A DNA stretch of 63,196 nucleotides, from positions 1 to 63,196 of the forward strand of contig CAZAAC010000010.1 of assembly GCA_964483155.1 (NCBI GenBank), written 5' to 3'. Every line of letters begins with the position of its first letter. Position 1 is the first letter of the stretch. The translations under genes were made by a program, and so were the position numbers. The stretch is from JAAYYM01 sp964483155 (GTDB taxonomy: Bacteria > Bacillota > Clostridia > Lachnospirales > Lachnospiraceae). The notes below the pieces were generated by a model. The model made no database searches. It saw only the letters and a list, made by a program, of their open reading frames with translations, and had not been told where the DNA came from. Positions 24,080 to 33,760 of the stretch are shown one piece after another.

Positions 24080-27000
24080 TCATCCTCTCTTCAACCAGCC
24101 CTCTTTTAATACATACCCACCAAGCTCTCCACCTTCCGGACCCATTTCGATAATATAGTCTGCTTGTCTGATAATTCTGGGATTATGTTCTATCACAATT
24201 ACTGTTGCACCATTGGATGTAAGTTCGTGAATAATATAGCACAACTTATCAACATCATCATCGTGAAGTCCTGTAGTCGGCTCATCCAAAATGTAGATTG
24301 CGCCTTCCGTTTTGCCGTCACAAAGCTCCTTCGCCAGCTTAATCCTCTGTGCTTCTCCACCAGATAGGGTTGCTGCGCTTTGTCCGAATTTAATATAAGA
24401 AAGCCCTACCTTACAAAGCATATTTAATATTCTAAATATACCTGCTTCGTTTTGGAATATTTCCTTTACTTCACCAATTTCCAAATCAAGCAAATCTGAA
24501 ATGGAATATCCCTTGTATTCTATTTCTAATACAGATTCTTTATATCTCTTTCCCCTACACTTATCACAGGTCACATAAATATCCTGCATAAAATGCATCG
24601 GGATAGCTATTTCCCCACTTCCCTTGCAAGCTTCACACTGCCCCTTCACGCTATTAAAACTGAAATGTTCTTTTGTAAGCTTTGCTTTTTTTGCCGTATT
24701 CAAATTTGCATAATAATCTCTTATTAAATCAAACACGCCTGTATATGTCCCTGGTGTCGATCTGGAATTTTTACCGATAGGTTTTTGACTGACATAGTAT
24801 ATACTGGAAATGTTTGAAGTCCCAGCAATGCTATCATATATTCCGTTTTCATCTACACGATTGCCAAGCTCCTTCATGATAGCCGGATACAAAGTCTTCG
24901 AAATCAAACTGCTCTTACCTGAACCGCTTACCCCTATGACACAGACAAATTTCGAGAGCGGTATCGAAACCTCTACTTTTTTCAAATTATTTGTCGCTGC
25001 ACCTTTCAGTACCAGTTTATCATATGCTTTCATGGCTGCAATCTCTACAAAGTATTCATGATCATCGCTTATGTGTTCCCTATCCTTATCAACTATCTCT
25101 GCTCGCAGTAATTGGCCTCCATAATGCCCAGCTCCGGGGCCAATCTCTATCAGATAATCCGCCATTTGAATAAATTCTTTTTTATGCTCAACTACAACCA
25201 CAGTGTTTTTCAACTTTTTCAAGTCACAAATAGATTCCATCAAAAATTGAAAATCCTTTGGATGCAGACCCTTTGAGGGTTCATCCATTATATAGAGAAT
25301 GTTTGAAAGACCAGAGCCAAATTGGTTTGCAATCTTCAGTCTTTGCGCCTCCCCACCAGATAGCGAAGGAATACTCCTGTCCAGATTAATATAACCCAGT
25401 CCTACCTTCTCAAGGTTTGTCAATCTGGCAATCATTTTCTTAAAAATATCCCTGCACTTCTCCTGTTTCATTTCCTCCAAACAGCCGTACATAAAATGAC
25501 ACCATCTCTTCAGCATTACTATGTTCATGGTCGTAGCTTCTGGATATCTGGTATTTCCTATCCTTACAAGTCGGCCTTCTTCGAGTAATCTTTCCCCTTT
25601 ACATCTACTACATTTTTTATTTGTAACGTATCTTTCAATATGCTCCAGCGATTTAGATGCATTATTCTCAACCAACAGCCTTTGCAAGATGTTGACCACG
25701 CCTTCTACTGGCCTAGAAATTGTTCCATTCCTGCCATTTGTATTTTCATATCTCAATGTCACTGGTCGCCCGTTGCTTCCATAAAATACTTGTTGTTTAA
25801 ATGCTTCTGACAAGTTTTTAAACGACACCTCTAGATCCTCTTGCATATCCTCTGCCAATGCCAGAACCTCTCCCTTCATCCAGTTTGCATTTGGATTTTC
25901 TCGATGCTTTCGGAGGTTTCCCCAAAAAGGAGAGGCACCATCCAGAATTGATAATTCAGGATTTGTCACGATTAAATCAATGCTAACCTGTAGTTCCTCT
26001 CCCAGTCCTTTACAGACAGGGCACATATACTCAGGATGATTATAACTAAATACGGCTGACGTGAGTGTAAAAAAGATTGTACCGCACCCGCTGCAAACAT
26101 TATTCTCTGGGATAATTTCATTACAATTAGGACATACCCGCTCTCCAATTGTAGCAAACAATAGTCGTAAATATTCTCCGATTCTCGTGACAGACGCAAC
26201 TGTCGATCTCGGATTCATACCTAAACTCCTCTGCTCAATTGCTATTGATGGTTGTAGCCCAGTAATTTTTTTAACCATTGAATCCTTTAAATCAGTCTCC
26301 ATAAAAGAATTGGTTGCAATTAGATCCATAAACTGCTTTTGGCTTTCATGATATATTGTGTCAAAAGCAAGACTTGACTTTCCGCTCCCGCTAACACCTG
26401 TTATTACTGTAATTTTTTCTTTTGGAATCCTAACCGTAATATTTTTCAAGTTGTGAATGGATGCACCTTCCACAACGATTTCATTCGAATCAATATCCTC
26501 TTGCTCTAAAATCTCTTCGCTATCCAATATCTCAAGATAGTCATATTCCTCATCAAAAACCAAATTATTGTTTACATCAAAATATTGTTCAATCTCTGGC
26601 GTATCATGAAATACTTTACAATCAGTCCAATGCCCTACCCATTCTGGAACTCTACACCCATTCACATTCTTTTCTTCGTACGGCATGATTTGCAGAATCA
26701 CAGAATGATCAAAACCATCAAAGCCTAGGATTGAAATATTCTTGTTATAAGGATCAGCAGACTTTACTTTTACAATAGTAGACGCCAGTGGATTAGGTCT
26801 TACCGGTGAGCGTGTGGCAAAAACACCGCATTTTGGTGCGTTTTCATAGGGGGGACTACACATTAGATGACTTCGGTATCGCTTATCATCAAACCGATCA
26901 AACCACCATAAGATTCTTAGAAATGAATCTGCTTTGATATATTTAATTGACTCCACGATTTCATCTGTTGTAGTATCCGCCGATTCCTGAAACTGGATTT

Positions 27001-27388
27001 TTCCGCTATCATGCACATTGAAAAAGCTTCCTATTGGCTTTCCCTTATATGATAAAGGTTCAAATTTTTTTTCCTGTATGATAATATCTTTGTTATATCC
27101 ATCGGCTATCTCTTCACAAGGAAAATAGGGTTTAATATCTACTAAATCACCCACAAAAGTATCTTCATCAAATTCTGCCAAAAGTTCACCTTTCTCTTCA
27201 CATATTTCTGCAATCTTTATCGTGTAACAATGAATGCCGTGATTTTCTTTTGTAAACAAAACACAGTGACTAAAATGACTTAATTTTATAAAAGCATCTT
27301 TTAAGTTAGACTTCATAATAATGTGTATTTGCTTTTTTTCAGAATCAAATTTGCAATCTGCAATCTGTTGAAACTCAATTTCTTTCAC
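24080..27388 (-). CDS. TrmO-like (tandem) domain fused to UvrA-like ABC ATPase
   Basis: 1102 residues from GTG 27388, seven bases after AAAGGTGG. Residues 1-95 look like a degenerate TrmO/TsaA domain ending GDLVDIKPYFP. Residues about 110-262 are a full TrmO-type domain with LRILWWFDRFDD and GVFATRSPVRPNP (188-200), the signature of the tRNA t6A37 methyltransferase. From about 305 to the end is a UvrA-type protein: Walker A GVSGSGKSS at 331 and 819, signatures LSGGEAQRL (676) and LSGGEAQRI (1008), Walker B DEPSKGLHP and DEPTTGLHD, zinc-finger Cys pairs at 419/422 and 432/435, and at 918/921 and 941/944. The UvrA part is about 790 residues, shorter than UvrA (about 940). It follows an AraC/GyrI gene by 16 nt. 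It may be a drug- or adduct-resistance UvrA2-like protein; the role of the methyltransferase domain is unknown. Confidence 0.9.
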   Translation of the reverse strand: MKEIEFQQIADCKFDSEKKQIHIIMKSNLKDAFIKLSHFSHCVLFTKENHGIHCYTIKIAEICEEKGELLAEFDEDTFVGDLVDIKPYFPCEEIADGYNKDIIIQEKKFEPLSYKGKPIGSFFNVHDSGKIQFQESADTTTDEIVESIKYIKADSFLRILWWFDRFDDKRYRSHLMCSPPYENAPKCGVFATRSPVRPNPLASTIVKVKSADPYNKNISILGFDGFDHSVILQIMPYEEKNVNGCRVPEWVGHWTDCKVFHDTPEIEQYFDVNNNLVFDEEYDYLEILDSEEILEQEDIDSNEIVVEGASIHNLKNITVRIPKEKITVITGVSGSGKSSLAFDTIYHESQKQFMDLIATNSFMETDLKDSMVKKITGLQPSIAIEQRSLGMNPRSTVASVTRIGEYLRLLFATIGERVCPNCNEIIPENNVCSGCGTIFFTLTSAVFSYNHPEYMCPVCKGLGEELQVSIDLIVTNPELSILDGASPFWGNLRKHRENPNANWMKGEVLALAEDMQEDLEVSFKNLSEAFKQQVFYGSNGRPVTLRYENTNGRNGTISRPVEGVVNILQRLLVENNASKSLEHIERYVTNKKCSRCKGERLLEEGRLVRIGNTRYPEATTMNIVMLKRWCHFMYGCLEEMKQEKCRDIFKKMIARLTNLEKVGLGYINLDRSIPSLSGGEAQRLKIANQFGSGLSNILYIMDEPSKGLHPKDFQFLMESICDLKKLKNTVVVVEHKKEFIQMADYLIEIGPGAGHYGGQLLRAEIVDKDREHISDDHEYFVEIAAMKAYDKLVLKGAATNNLKKVEVSIPLSKFVCVIGVSGSGKSSLISKTLYPAIMKELGNRVDENGIYDSIAGTSNISSIYYVSQKPIGKNSRSTPGTYTGVFDLIRDYYANLNTAKKAKLTKEHFSFNSVKGQCEACKGSGEIAIPMHFMQDIYVTCDKCRGKRYKESVLEIEYKGYSISDLLDLEIGEVKEIFQNEAGIFRILNMLCKVGLSYIKFGQSAATLSGGEAQRIKLAKELCDGKTEGAIYILDEPTTGLHDDDVDKLCYIIHELTSNGATVIVIEHNPRIIRQADYIIEMGPEGGELGGYVLKEGWLKRG

Positions 27389-27404
27389 TTGATATCCACC
27401 TTTC

Positions 27405-28262
27405 CTATAGAGGAATGATCGGTATGAATATCTCGACAGTCCTCCTTGCATGACTATATTCTTTTTCTTGCGGTGGATAGTATTCAAAGCAAAGTCTATC
27501 ATCAGGCAAATATCCACTATCTGGAAGCCATTTTGAAATCATATAATTCCATGCCCCCTGATATTCATTTTCCTCCACCTGAAATCTGCCAATTGCATAT
27601 TTGCCACCTGCAAGCTCCATACAACCAAACTCACCTTGATTTTTCATATCATTTTTAATGGACATGCATACACTCAATCGTAGCTTTTCTTCCACTGTCA
27701 AGTCACTATAATCATGATACACAACAAACCACTTTGTTTCTTTGCCAATCAGCGCATTTTTGCTTGCAAAGTGATATAACCTTGTAAAAAGCTTTGAAAA
27801 CAAGTCAGCGTCGCCTTTATATGCACCCGTATATCTTGTATATAGCACCTTCACTGGCGCCACAGACTGAATCGTGAGTTCGATAGGTTCATTGTAATAG
27901 ATATCCTTTGTTAATACTTTTCCATTCGTGCGATTATTAAAAACAATTTGTTTCATTTCTGCGTCATTCATTCTACGAATCTGGCTTGCACACATATTAT
28001 ATTTTTCTTTTAATGCCTTTGCAAAAGAAGCTTGATTCGAAAAGCCAACAGAAAGTGCAATATCCTGTACTGTTAGCTTCCTATTTCCTCTTAAAAGAAA
28101 AATTGCTTTTTCGAGTCGCAGTCTTTTGATATAGCTATATAAGCTTTCAGAAGAAAATTGTTTGAAAATTCTTTGAAAATGATATTCAGAAAAAGAAGCT
28201 ATTTGGGATAGCTTCTGAATACTGATTTCTTCGTCCAGATGGGTTTCAATATAGTCTTGCAC
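27405..28262 (-). CDS. AraC-family regulator with GyrI-like domain
   Basis: 285 residues from GTG 28262, but the reading frame and homology extend upstream to about 28304 (NTSRQIYIEKINIVQDYIE), where only an ATA is available eight bases after a run of G (28313-28320). Either a rare start is used or the base run is miscalled. AraC helix-turn-helix pair in the first 100 residues (QKLSQIASFSEYHFQRIFKQF; VQDIALSVGFSNQASFAKALK), then a GyrI-type domain with RRTVEIFIPI at the end. It precedes the TrmO-UvrA gene by 16 nt and probably controls it in response to a small toxic ligand. Confidence 0.87.
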   Translation of the reverse strand: MQDYIETHLDEEISIQKLSQIASFSEYHFQRIFKQFSSESLYSYIKRLRLEKAIFLLRGNRKLTVQDIALSVGFSNQASFAKALKEKYNMCASQIRRMNDAEMKQIVFNNRTNGKVLTKDIYYNEPIELTIQSVAPVKVLYTRYTGAYKGDADLFSKLFTRLYHFASKNALIGKETKWFVVYHDYSDLTVEEKLRLSVCMSIKNDMKNQGEFGCMELAGGKYAIGRFQVEENEYQGAWNYMISKWLPDSGYLPDDRLCFEYYPPQEKEYSHARRTVEIFIPIIPL

Positions 28263-28328
28263 GATATTAATCTTTTCTATGTAGATTTGTCTTGATGTAT
28301 TTATAAAGGATTCCCCCCCCTTATTCTT

Positions 28329-29585
28329 CTATTCAAAACGATAAATCAAAGCTCCATGCTTTCTGATTTTAACTGTCAGATCTTTTTTTACACCACAATC
28401 ATTTTGGCTCCAAAGCTCTTTCATGCTTTCATATTTTTCCAATTCAAAGTCTGCCAGATTAACCGAAACCACTTTATCACTTTCCGAAATATTGAAGAGT
28501 GCCAGATAACAACCTGTACCATCCTTCAATGGTGCTAACCATGCAACCTCTGATGCCGTACGAAAAAGCTGATGCGCACAATGCGATTTTTCCTGAATTT
28601 CTAATACCTCTCGGTTTGTCAGTATGTTTAAGGTAAAATCATCATTTTTGGGTAAGTGCGCTCCAACAAAAAGCGGTGAACGAATCATACACCAAAGTGA
28701 TATCATGGTAATCTGCTCGTCCTGTGTAAATTTCGTCCAATCCTTCTCGTCATAATCCTGTCGCAGTGCACCTACTGGAAGCATGTCTGCATCAGGCCAA
28801 TGTCCTGGTCCTGCATGCGTACACCATATTTCTGCCCGTTGAAACATGTCAAGAAGTAGCTTCCAGTCATCCCAGAAGTCATCTGTAATTCTCCACATAT
28901 TGGAATGTTTTTTCAAGTGCTCCGCCTGTTCAATAGGTGCCGGTCCTGGTGAAAGACTTAGTACCATATCTCTTTTAGAATTTTGGCACGCTGCTGCAAT
29001 GATTTCTATTTCTCGCCTGCAATGTGGATATTCTCTTGCAATGTCATCTACTTTTACAAAATCAACACCCCATGAGGCATAAAGTTGAAAAATGCTATTA
29101 TAATATGCTTCTGCACCTGCTTGCTCATTTTCACATTTCAAACCATACATATCTGGATTCCATGCACAAATAGAATTAGGGTCTGCAATCTGACGTGCTC
29201 TGTATGCTGTGTCTTTTATTGGCAAATTATTATGTGCTGCCATCCTTGGCATACCTCTCATAATGTGAATTCCAAATTTCAGACCAAGGCTATGTACATA
29301 GTTTGCCAAAGAAGTAAAACCATTGCCATCTTTTGCACTCGGAAATCTGTTTTCTGCTGGAAGTAAACGTCCAAATTCATCCATGCACAAATCAGCAAAA
29401 GGTTTGTATTCATGATCCGAAGCCGTAGGCTGATACCACTCAATATCCACAATAACATATTCCCAGCCAAATTGTTTCATGTTTTGAGCCATATATTCTG
29501 CATTTTTACGGACATTATCTTCTGTGACAGAAGCCCCAAAGCAGTCCCAGCTATTCCATCCCATTGGTGGCTTTTTTGCAATCAT
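28329..29585 (-). CDS. GH27 alpha-galactosidase-type glycoside hydrolase
   Basis: 418 residues, no signal peptide, so cytoplasmic. GH27 marks: PPMGWNSWDCFG at the start, DFVKVDD (nucleophile Asp of the KVD motif, residue about 190), and WRITDDFWDDW (acid/base Asp). Members remove alpha-galactose, alpha-N-acetylgalactosamine or beta-L-arabinose; the substrate is not readable here. Start follows AAAGGAGAAAATAAA. The AraC/GyrI gene begins within about 70 nt of its stop on the same strand, although a functional link is not obvious. Confidence 0.9.
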   Translation of the reverse strand: MIAKKPPMGWNSWDCFGASVTEDNVRKNAEYMAQNMKQFGWEYVIVDIEWYQPTASDHEYKPFADLCMDEFGRLLPAENRFPSAKDGNGFTSLANYVHSLGLKFGIHIMRGMPRMAAHNNLPIKDTAYRARQIADPNSICAWNPDMYGLKCENEQAGAEAYYNSIFQLYASWGVDFVKVDDIAREYPHCRREIEIIAAACQNSKRDMVLSLSPGPAPIEQAEHLKKHSNMWRITDDFWDDWKLLLDMFQRAEIWCTHAGPGHWPDADMLPVGALRQDYDEKDWTKFTQDEQITMISLWCMIRSPLFVGAHLPKNDDFTLNILTNREVLEIQEKSHCAHQLFRTASEVAWLAPLKDGTGCYLALFNISESDKVVSVNLADFELEKYESMKELWSQNDCGVKKDLTVKIRKHGALIYRFE

Positions 29586-29645
29586 TTTATTTTCTCCTTT
29601 GTGTACTTTTTATCATATTACCATAACTAAATCTTATGTGCGTTA

Positions 29646-30101
29646 CTATTTTAAACTTTTTACAAACTCAACTGGAAACATAGTACGTTCTGCTGTTTCC
29701 TCAACCGAAAGTCCCGATGACAGGAATCGTCTCGCCACGCTCGTCATACTTTCTGATACTTCAACAATATGCTTATCATAATCATAAAATCTCATAACTC
29801 GTTGTCCCCATGGGTATTCCTTGCTCTGGTGAATAAATTCTAATCCAGCCATATTCTTTAGCTTGGTTTCCCAAAGTTCCAGATTCTCAACTTCGAAGTA
29901 TAATTGGAAAACATTTGATTTGTAATGTAAATCAAGTTTTTCTCCAACAAGCTCTTCATAATTCGATTGTAATGAGAAACCTGATTCAAATGACACATGT
30001 GTCCCTAAGTCCATCCCAATTTTTTGTTCCATCACTTTTTCATAAAAATTCTTTGATTTTTCCATATCAGATACAGAAACTAATAAACCACCATATTTCA
30101 T
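29646..30101 (-). CDS. VOC-family (glyoxalase/bleomycin resistance) protein
   Basis: 151 residues from ATG 30101, seven bases after GGGG. Start MKYGGLLVSVSDMEKSKNFYEKVMEQKIG is the standard betaalpha-beta-beta-beta half of the VOC fold, with a second half ending GQRVMRFYDYDKHIVEVSESM. A C-terminal helix (LSSGLSVEETAERTMFPVEF) is an addition. Metal ligands are not certain from sequence. Directly downstream of an AraC gene, 36 nt away, so co-regulated with it. Confidence 0.85.
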   Translation of the reverse strand: MKYGGLLVSVSDMEKSKNFYEKVMEQKIGMDLGTHVSFESGFSLQSNYEELVGEKLDLHYKSNVFQLYFEVENLELWETKLKNMAGLEFIHQSKEYPWGQRVMRFYDYDKHIVEVSESMTSVARRFLSSGLSVEETAERTMFPVEFVKSLK

Positions 30102-30136
30102 ACAAATACCCCGTTTCATGTTTTTTTTATTATACA

Positions 30137-30964
30137 TCAAAATTTAGCAATTTCACTGTAAAAAACGGACATGTTCTTTAAGTATTCCTGTGGGGTAATG
30201 TTGCAGGCCGATTTGAAATCATGTATAAAGTGTGGCAAATCATAAAACCCTACAAAGCTTCCTGCATTCGTAATACTATTCTGTTGCTCCCGTAAAATTC
30301 GTATTGCCTTATTGATACGGACTAATTGAGAGAAAGACTTTATATTCATACCCAGATATTGATTGAAAATTCGGTTTAAATGCCTTTCACTGTAATTAGT
30401 AACAATTGAAAGTTCTTTATTTCTAATATTCCCCATTGTGTCAATGATGGAATGAACTGCCATATTTAATTCACTTGGCTGTTCCTTATGAGAATATGTC
30501 AACAATATCTTTTCCACTTCAGTTATAAACTCATGTATGGTGCTTGCACTCATAAGAGCTCCTACTATCAATCGATTTAATACAATATTCATTTGTGCAA
30601 ATGGAAAAATACCATCTACTATTTCATTTTGACTAATGCCCGTAAATGTATATAACCCCGCTGGTTGAAACTCGATAATAAACAACATCTCAGAAAAATT
30701 AGGCGTACTTCCCACCTGACAAACTCTTGTTATCGGCCCAAATAAGCTGCCCGATACTTCTCCATTATTAGTAGAAAATACTAGAGTTGCACTTCCATGC
30801 GGAATAATTGAATAATTTCCAGGGAAATTGTTCGGAAAGGTAATCGTATAATTTGAAATCCATTTCTGTAAGGCTGCATGTGGCAATAGATAGATAAAAT
30901 CTTTTCCACTAGCAATCGTACGATGACTTCCTTTATAAAATGAAATTTCTTTTTTTGAAAACAT
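30137..30964 (-). CDS. AraC-family transcriptional regulator
   Basis: 275 residues. N-terminal sensory part (1-165) of the DUF6597 type (YLLPHAALQKWISNYTITFPN), C-terminal AraC DNA-binding domain with NKELSIVTNYSERHLNRIFNQYLGM and NSITNAGSFVGFYDLPHFIHDFK. It is followed at 36 nt by the VOC-protein gene, its likely target. Confidence 0.87.
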   Translation of the reverse strand: MFSKKEISFYKGSHRTIASGKDFIYLLPHAALQKWISNYTITFPNNFPGNYSIIPHGSATLVFSTNNGEVSGSLFGPITRVCQVGSTPNFSEMLFIIEFQPAGLYTFTGISQNEIVDGIFPFAQMNIVLNRLIVGALMSASTIHEFITEVEKILLTYSHKEQPSELNMAVHSIIDTMGNIRNKELSIVTNYSERHLNRIFNQYLGMNIKSFSQLVRINKAIRILREQQNSITNAGSFVGFYDLPHFIHDFKSACNITPQEYLKNMSVFYSEIAKF

Positions 30965-31035
30965 TCCGTTTCCTTTCCAAATCTATAGTTGCTCACTTAA
31001 TGTGGTGATACAAACTCCTGCAGACAATTTATGAC

Positions 31036-32088
31036 CTATTTTTGTTCTGGAAACCAATGCGTCGTTTTACTTGCAATCTTAACAAGCATTAACATGATTG
31101 GCACTTCTGTTAATACTCCCACAACCGTAGCCAATGCTGCCGGTGAATCCATTCCAAATAGAGCAATTGCAACCGCAACGGATAATTCAAAGAAATTTGA
31201 AGCGCCAATCATTCCTGCTGGAGCAGCAATACTATGAGGGAGCTTTAACACTCTGGCTGCCAGATATGCAATAAAGAAAATCAAAAATGTCTGAATGGTC
31301 AATGGCACCGCAATTAATATAATGTGTAATGGATTATTTAAGATAACTTCACCCTGGAATGAGAATAACAGTACTAGCATCAGTAACAAACCTACTATTG
31401 TTGCATTATCAAACTTAGGCAAAAACTGATTTTCAAAGTATTCTGTTCCCCTCTTTTTGCTAAGATACATTCTTGTTAATACACCTGCTGTTAATGGAAC
31501 TACGACAAATAAGACAACTGATAAAATCAAAGTGTCCCAAGGAACGGATACCTTGCTCACCCCAAGTAAGAATTTCACAATCGGAACAAATGCTACCAGA
31601 ATAATTAAGTCGTTTGTTGCTACTTGCACTACCGTATAGGCTGGATTTCCTTTTGTCAACTGGCTCCATACAAAAACCATAGCTGTACATGGTGCTGCGC
31701 CTAACAAAACAGCGCCTGCTAAATATTCTTTCCCTAATTCGGCAGGAATCAATCCCTTAAATACAACGTAGAAAAAGAAAGAAGCGATTGCAAACATCGT
31801 AAATGGCTTAATTAACCAGTTTGTAATCCAAGTGACATATAATCCTTTTGGATTTTTCCCTACATTTTTTACACTTATAAAATTTACCTTCATCATCATG
31901 GGATAAATCATGACCCAGATTAGTATTGCAGTAGGTATGGATACATTTGCATATTCAAACTGACTAAAAAATGCAGGTACTGATGGTAAAAATTTGCCGA
32001 TTAATACCCCGGTAATCATACAAAGTGCTACCCATACTGTTAAGTATTTTTGAAAAAAATTGATTTCTGTTGATTTCTCTTTACGCAC
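31036..32088 (-). CDS. acr3: arsenite efflux transporter Acr3
   Basis: 350 residues, ten hydrophobic segments, starting at GTG 32088 ten bases after AAAGGAGAGAGA. The conserved Cys of GAAPCTAMVFVWS in helix 4 and PHSIAAPAGMIGASNFFELSVA in helix 9 are hallmarks of Acr3 (BASS superfamily). It exports arsenite using the proton motive force. Last gene of arsR-CoADR-acr3. Confidence 0.95.
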   Translation of the reverse strand: MRKEKSTEINFFQKYLTVWVALCMITGVLIGKFLPSVPAFFSQFEYANVSIPTAILIWVMIYPMMMKVNFISVKNVGKNPKGLYVTWITNWLIKPFTMFAIASFFFYVVFKGLIPAELGKEYLAGAVLLGAAPCTAMVFVWSQLTKGNPAYTVVQVATNDLIILVAFVPIVKFLLGVSKVSVPWDTLILSVVLFVVVPLTAGVLTRMYLSKKRGTEYFENQFLPKFDNATIVGLLLMLVLLFSFQGEVILNNPLHIILIAVPLTIQTFLIFFIAYLAARVLKLPHSIAAPAGMIGASNFFELSVAVAIALFGMDSPAALATVVGVLTEVPIMLMLVKIASKTTHWFPEQK

Positions 32089-32116
32089 TGCTCTCTCTCC
32101 TTTTAGTGTTACTATA

Positions 32117-33760
32117 TTACAGTGACTTTATGGCTTTGATATAATTTTTATGCCCACCAGATAAATTATAAACATCCTCAAAACCATAGTTTAACAAAAT
32201 ATTTTGTGCTGCATTTCCTGTGACACCCTTGTTACAATATGTTACAGTCAGTACCTTTTCATCAAGATTTTTTAGTTGTTCCCTGAGTTTGCTATGTGGC
32301 ATGTTCACTGCTTTTTCCACATGGTCTTTTTCATACTGTTCTGCCACCCTTGCGTCCACAATCTGTATCATTTCGCTAGTCTTTAGCTTCTCGGAAAGCC
32401 TCTCTGCTGTAATCAGCTTTCTCCCCTGATTGATAGCATTATCTAAAATCATTCCCGTATACATGACTGGATCTTTTGTTGTTGAAAATGGTGGTGCGTA
32501 TGCCAGATCCAGATGAAACAAATCCTCTGCTTTTGCCTGAAAGGTTATCGCTGTTACAAATACATCAATTCTTTTATCTACGCCCTCTGCTCCAAAGATT
32601 TGCGCCCCTAACAGCCTACCCGTTTTTCTGTCAGCAATACCCTTTATCACCATTTCCTTACCGACCATATACTCCGGCTTATTCGGCTTAATATTATGGC
32701 AAACTTCCACATCAAAACCTTCCTTGATTGCTTCTTTTTCAGAAAGTCCCGTCAATGCCACTGTCATTCCAAAAATCTGAAAGATGCCAGTTCCAAGAAT
32801 TCCTCGAAAGGACAGATTACCTCCAGTAATCACATCTCCCGCAATCCTACCTGTCTTGTTTGCTGTAGAACCCATAGGGCGATATACCGGTTTTCCTGTT
32901 ACCAAATGAAACTGCTCCGTACAATCACCACAAGCGTAAACATCTGGCAGGTTGGTCATCATAGTATGATTTACTTTTATCGCTTTGGTTTCTCCAATCT
33001 CTACTCCCATTCTTACTGCGAGCTCTGTATTTGGTTTCACCCCAGCCGAAAGAAGAACAAAGTCGGCTGCGATGACATCTCCATTTTCAAGAAACACCTT
33101 ACCTGCTTCTATCTTAACTGCAGACAAGCCAGTATATACAGTCACACCGTTTTTTTTCAAATGGTCTTCTACATACGACGCCATATCTGGATCAAGACCT
33201 GGGGTAACCTGTGGGAGTCTTTCCACTAGTGTAACTTCCATTCCAAGTTTTTTTAAATTCTCGCATACTTCAAGACCAATGAATCCAGTGCCTATAATGA
33301 CAGCTTTCCTTGGATGAATAGCATCAATAAACGTTTTAATATGATTCATATCATTAATATTTCGCAAAGTAAATACATGTGAGTCAACTGCTCCCTCAAT
33401 GGGTGGTAGCATAGAAGATGCTCCCGTTGCAAGTATCAACTTATCATAATAATCAATAAACACTTCATTACTATAGAGATTTTTTATCTCCATGGACTTT
33501 GCTTCTGGATTTACACTTAATACTTCATGTTGAATCTTTACATCCACATTATATTTGCTTTTAAAGAACGCCGGATCTCTTGGCGTAAGTTTGTCAGCTT
33601 CCTCTACCTCACCACCGATATAGTATGGCATCCCACATCCTGAATAAGATATAAAACTATCCTTGTCATAAATAACAATTTCAGCACTTTCATTATTTCT
33701 TCGCGCTTTAGCTGCTGCCGATGTTCCTGCTGCAACGCCACCAATTATGATAATCCTCAT
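32117..33760 (-). CDS. CoA-disulfide reductase with C-terminal rhodanese domain
   Basis: 547 residues. Residues 1-450 are a CoADR-type flavoprotein (GGVAAGTSAAAKARR FAD motif; redox Cys 42 in YSGCGMPYYIGG; NAD motif GTGFIGLE near 157). Residues about 455-547 are a rhodanese with active Cys 509 (TYCNKGVTGN). Its start overlaps the arsR stop by 4 nt (ATGA), and acr3 follows 28 nt later. Within an arsenic operon it may regenerate low-molecular-weight thiols or persulfides consumed by arsenite. It lacks the TusA and DsrE modules of its paralogue at 5615-8119. Confidence 0.93.
   Translation of the reverse strand: MRIIIIGGVAAGTSAAAKARRNNESAEIVIYDKDSFISYSGCGMPYYIGGEVEEADKLTPRDPAFFKSKYNVDVKIQHEVLSVNPEAKSMEIKNLYSNEVFIDYYDKLILATGASSMLPPIEGAVDSHVFTLRNINDMNHIKTFIDAIHPRKAVIIGTGFIGLEVCENLKKLGMEVTLVERLPQVTPGLDPDMASYVEDHLKKNGVTVYTGLSAVKIEAGKVFLENGDVIAADFVLLSAGVKPNTELAVRMGVEIGETKAIKVNHTMMTNLPDVYACGDCTEQFHLVTGKPVYRPMGSTANKTGRIAGDVITGGNLSFRGILGTGIFQIFGMTVALTGLSEKEAIKEGFDVEVCHNIKPNKPEYMVGKEMVIKGIADRKTGRLLGAQIFGAEGVDKRIDVFVTAITFQAKAEDLFHLDLAYAPPFSTTKDPVMYTGMILDNAINQGRKLITAERLSEKLKTSEMIQIVDARVAEQYEKDHVEKAVNMPHSKLREQLKNLDEKVLTVTYCNKGVTGNAAQNILLNYGFEDVYNLSGGHKNYIKAIKSL

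Noticed and set aside
32696..33229. A 177-residue plus-strand frame
   Set aside because: Antisense to the CoADR-rhodanese gene; low-complexity Cys/His/Arg-rich translation and no start signal.
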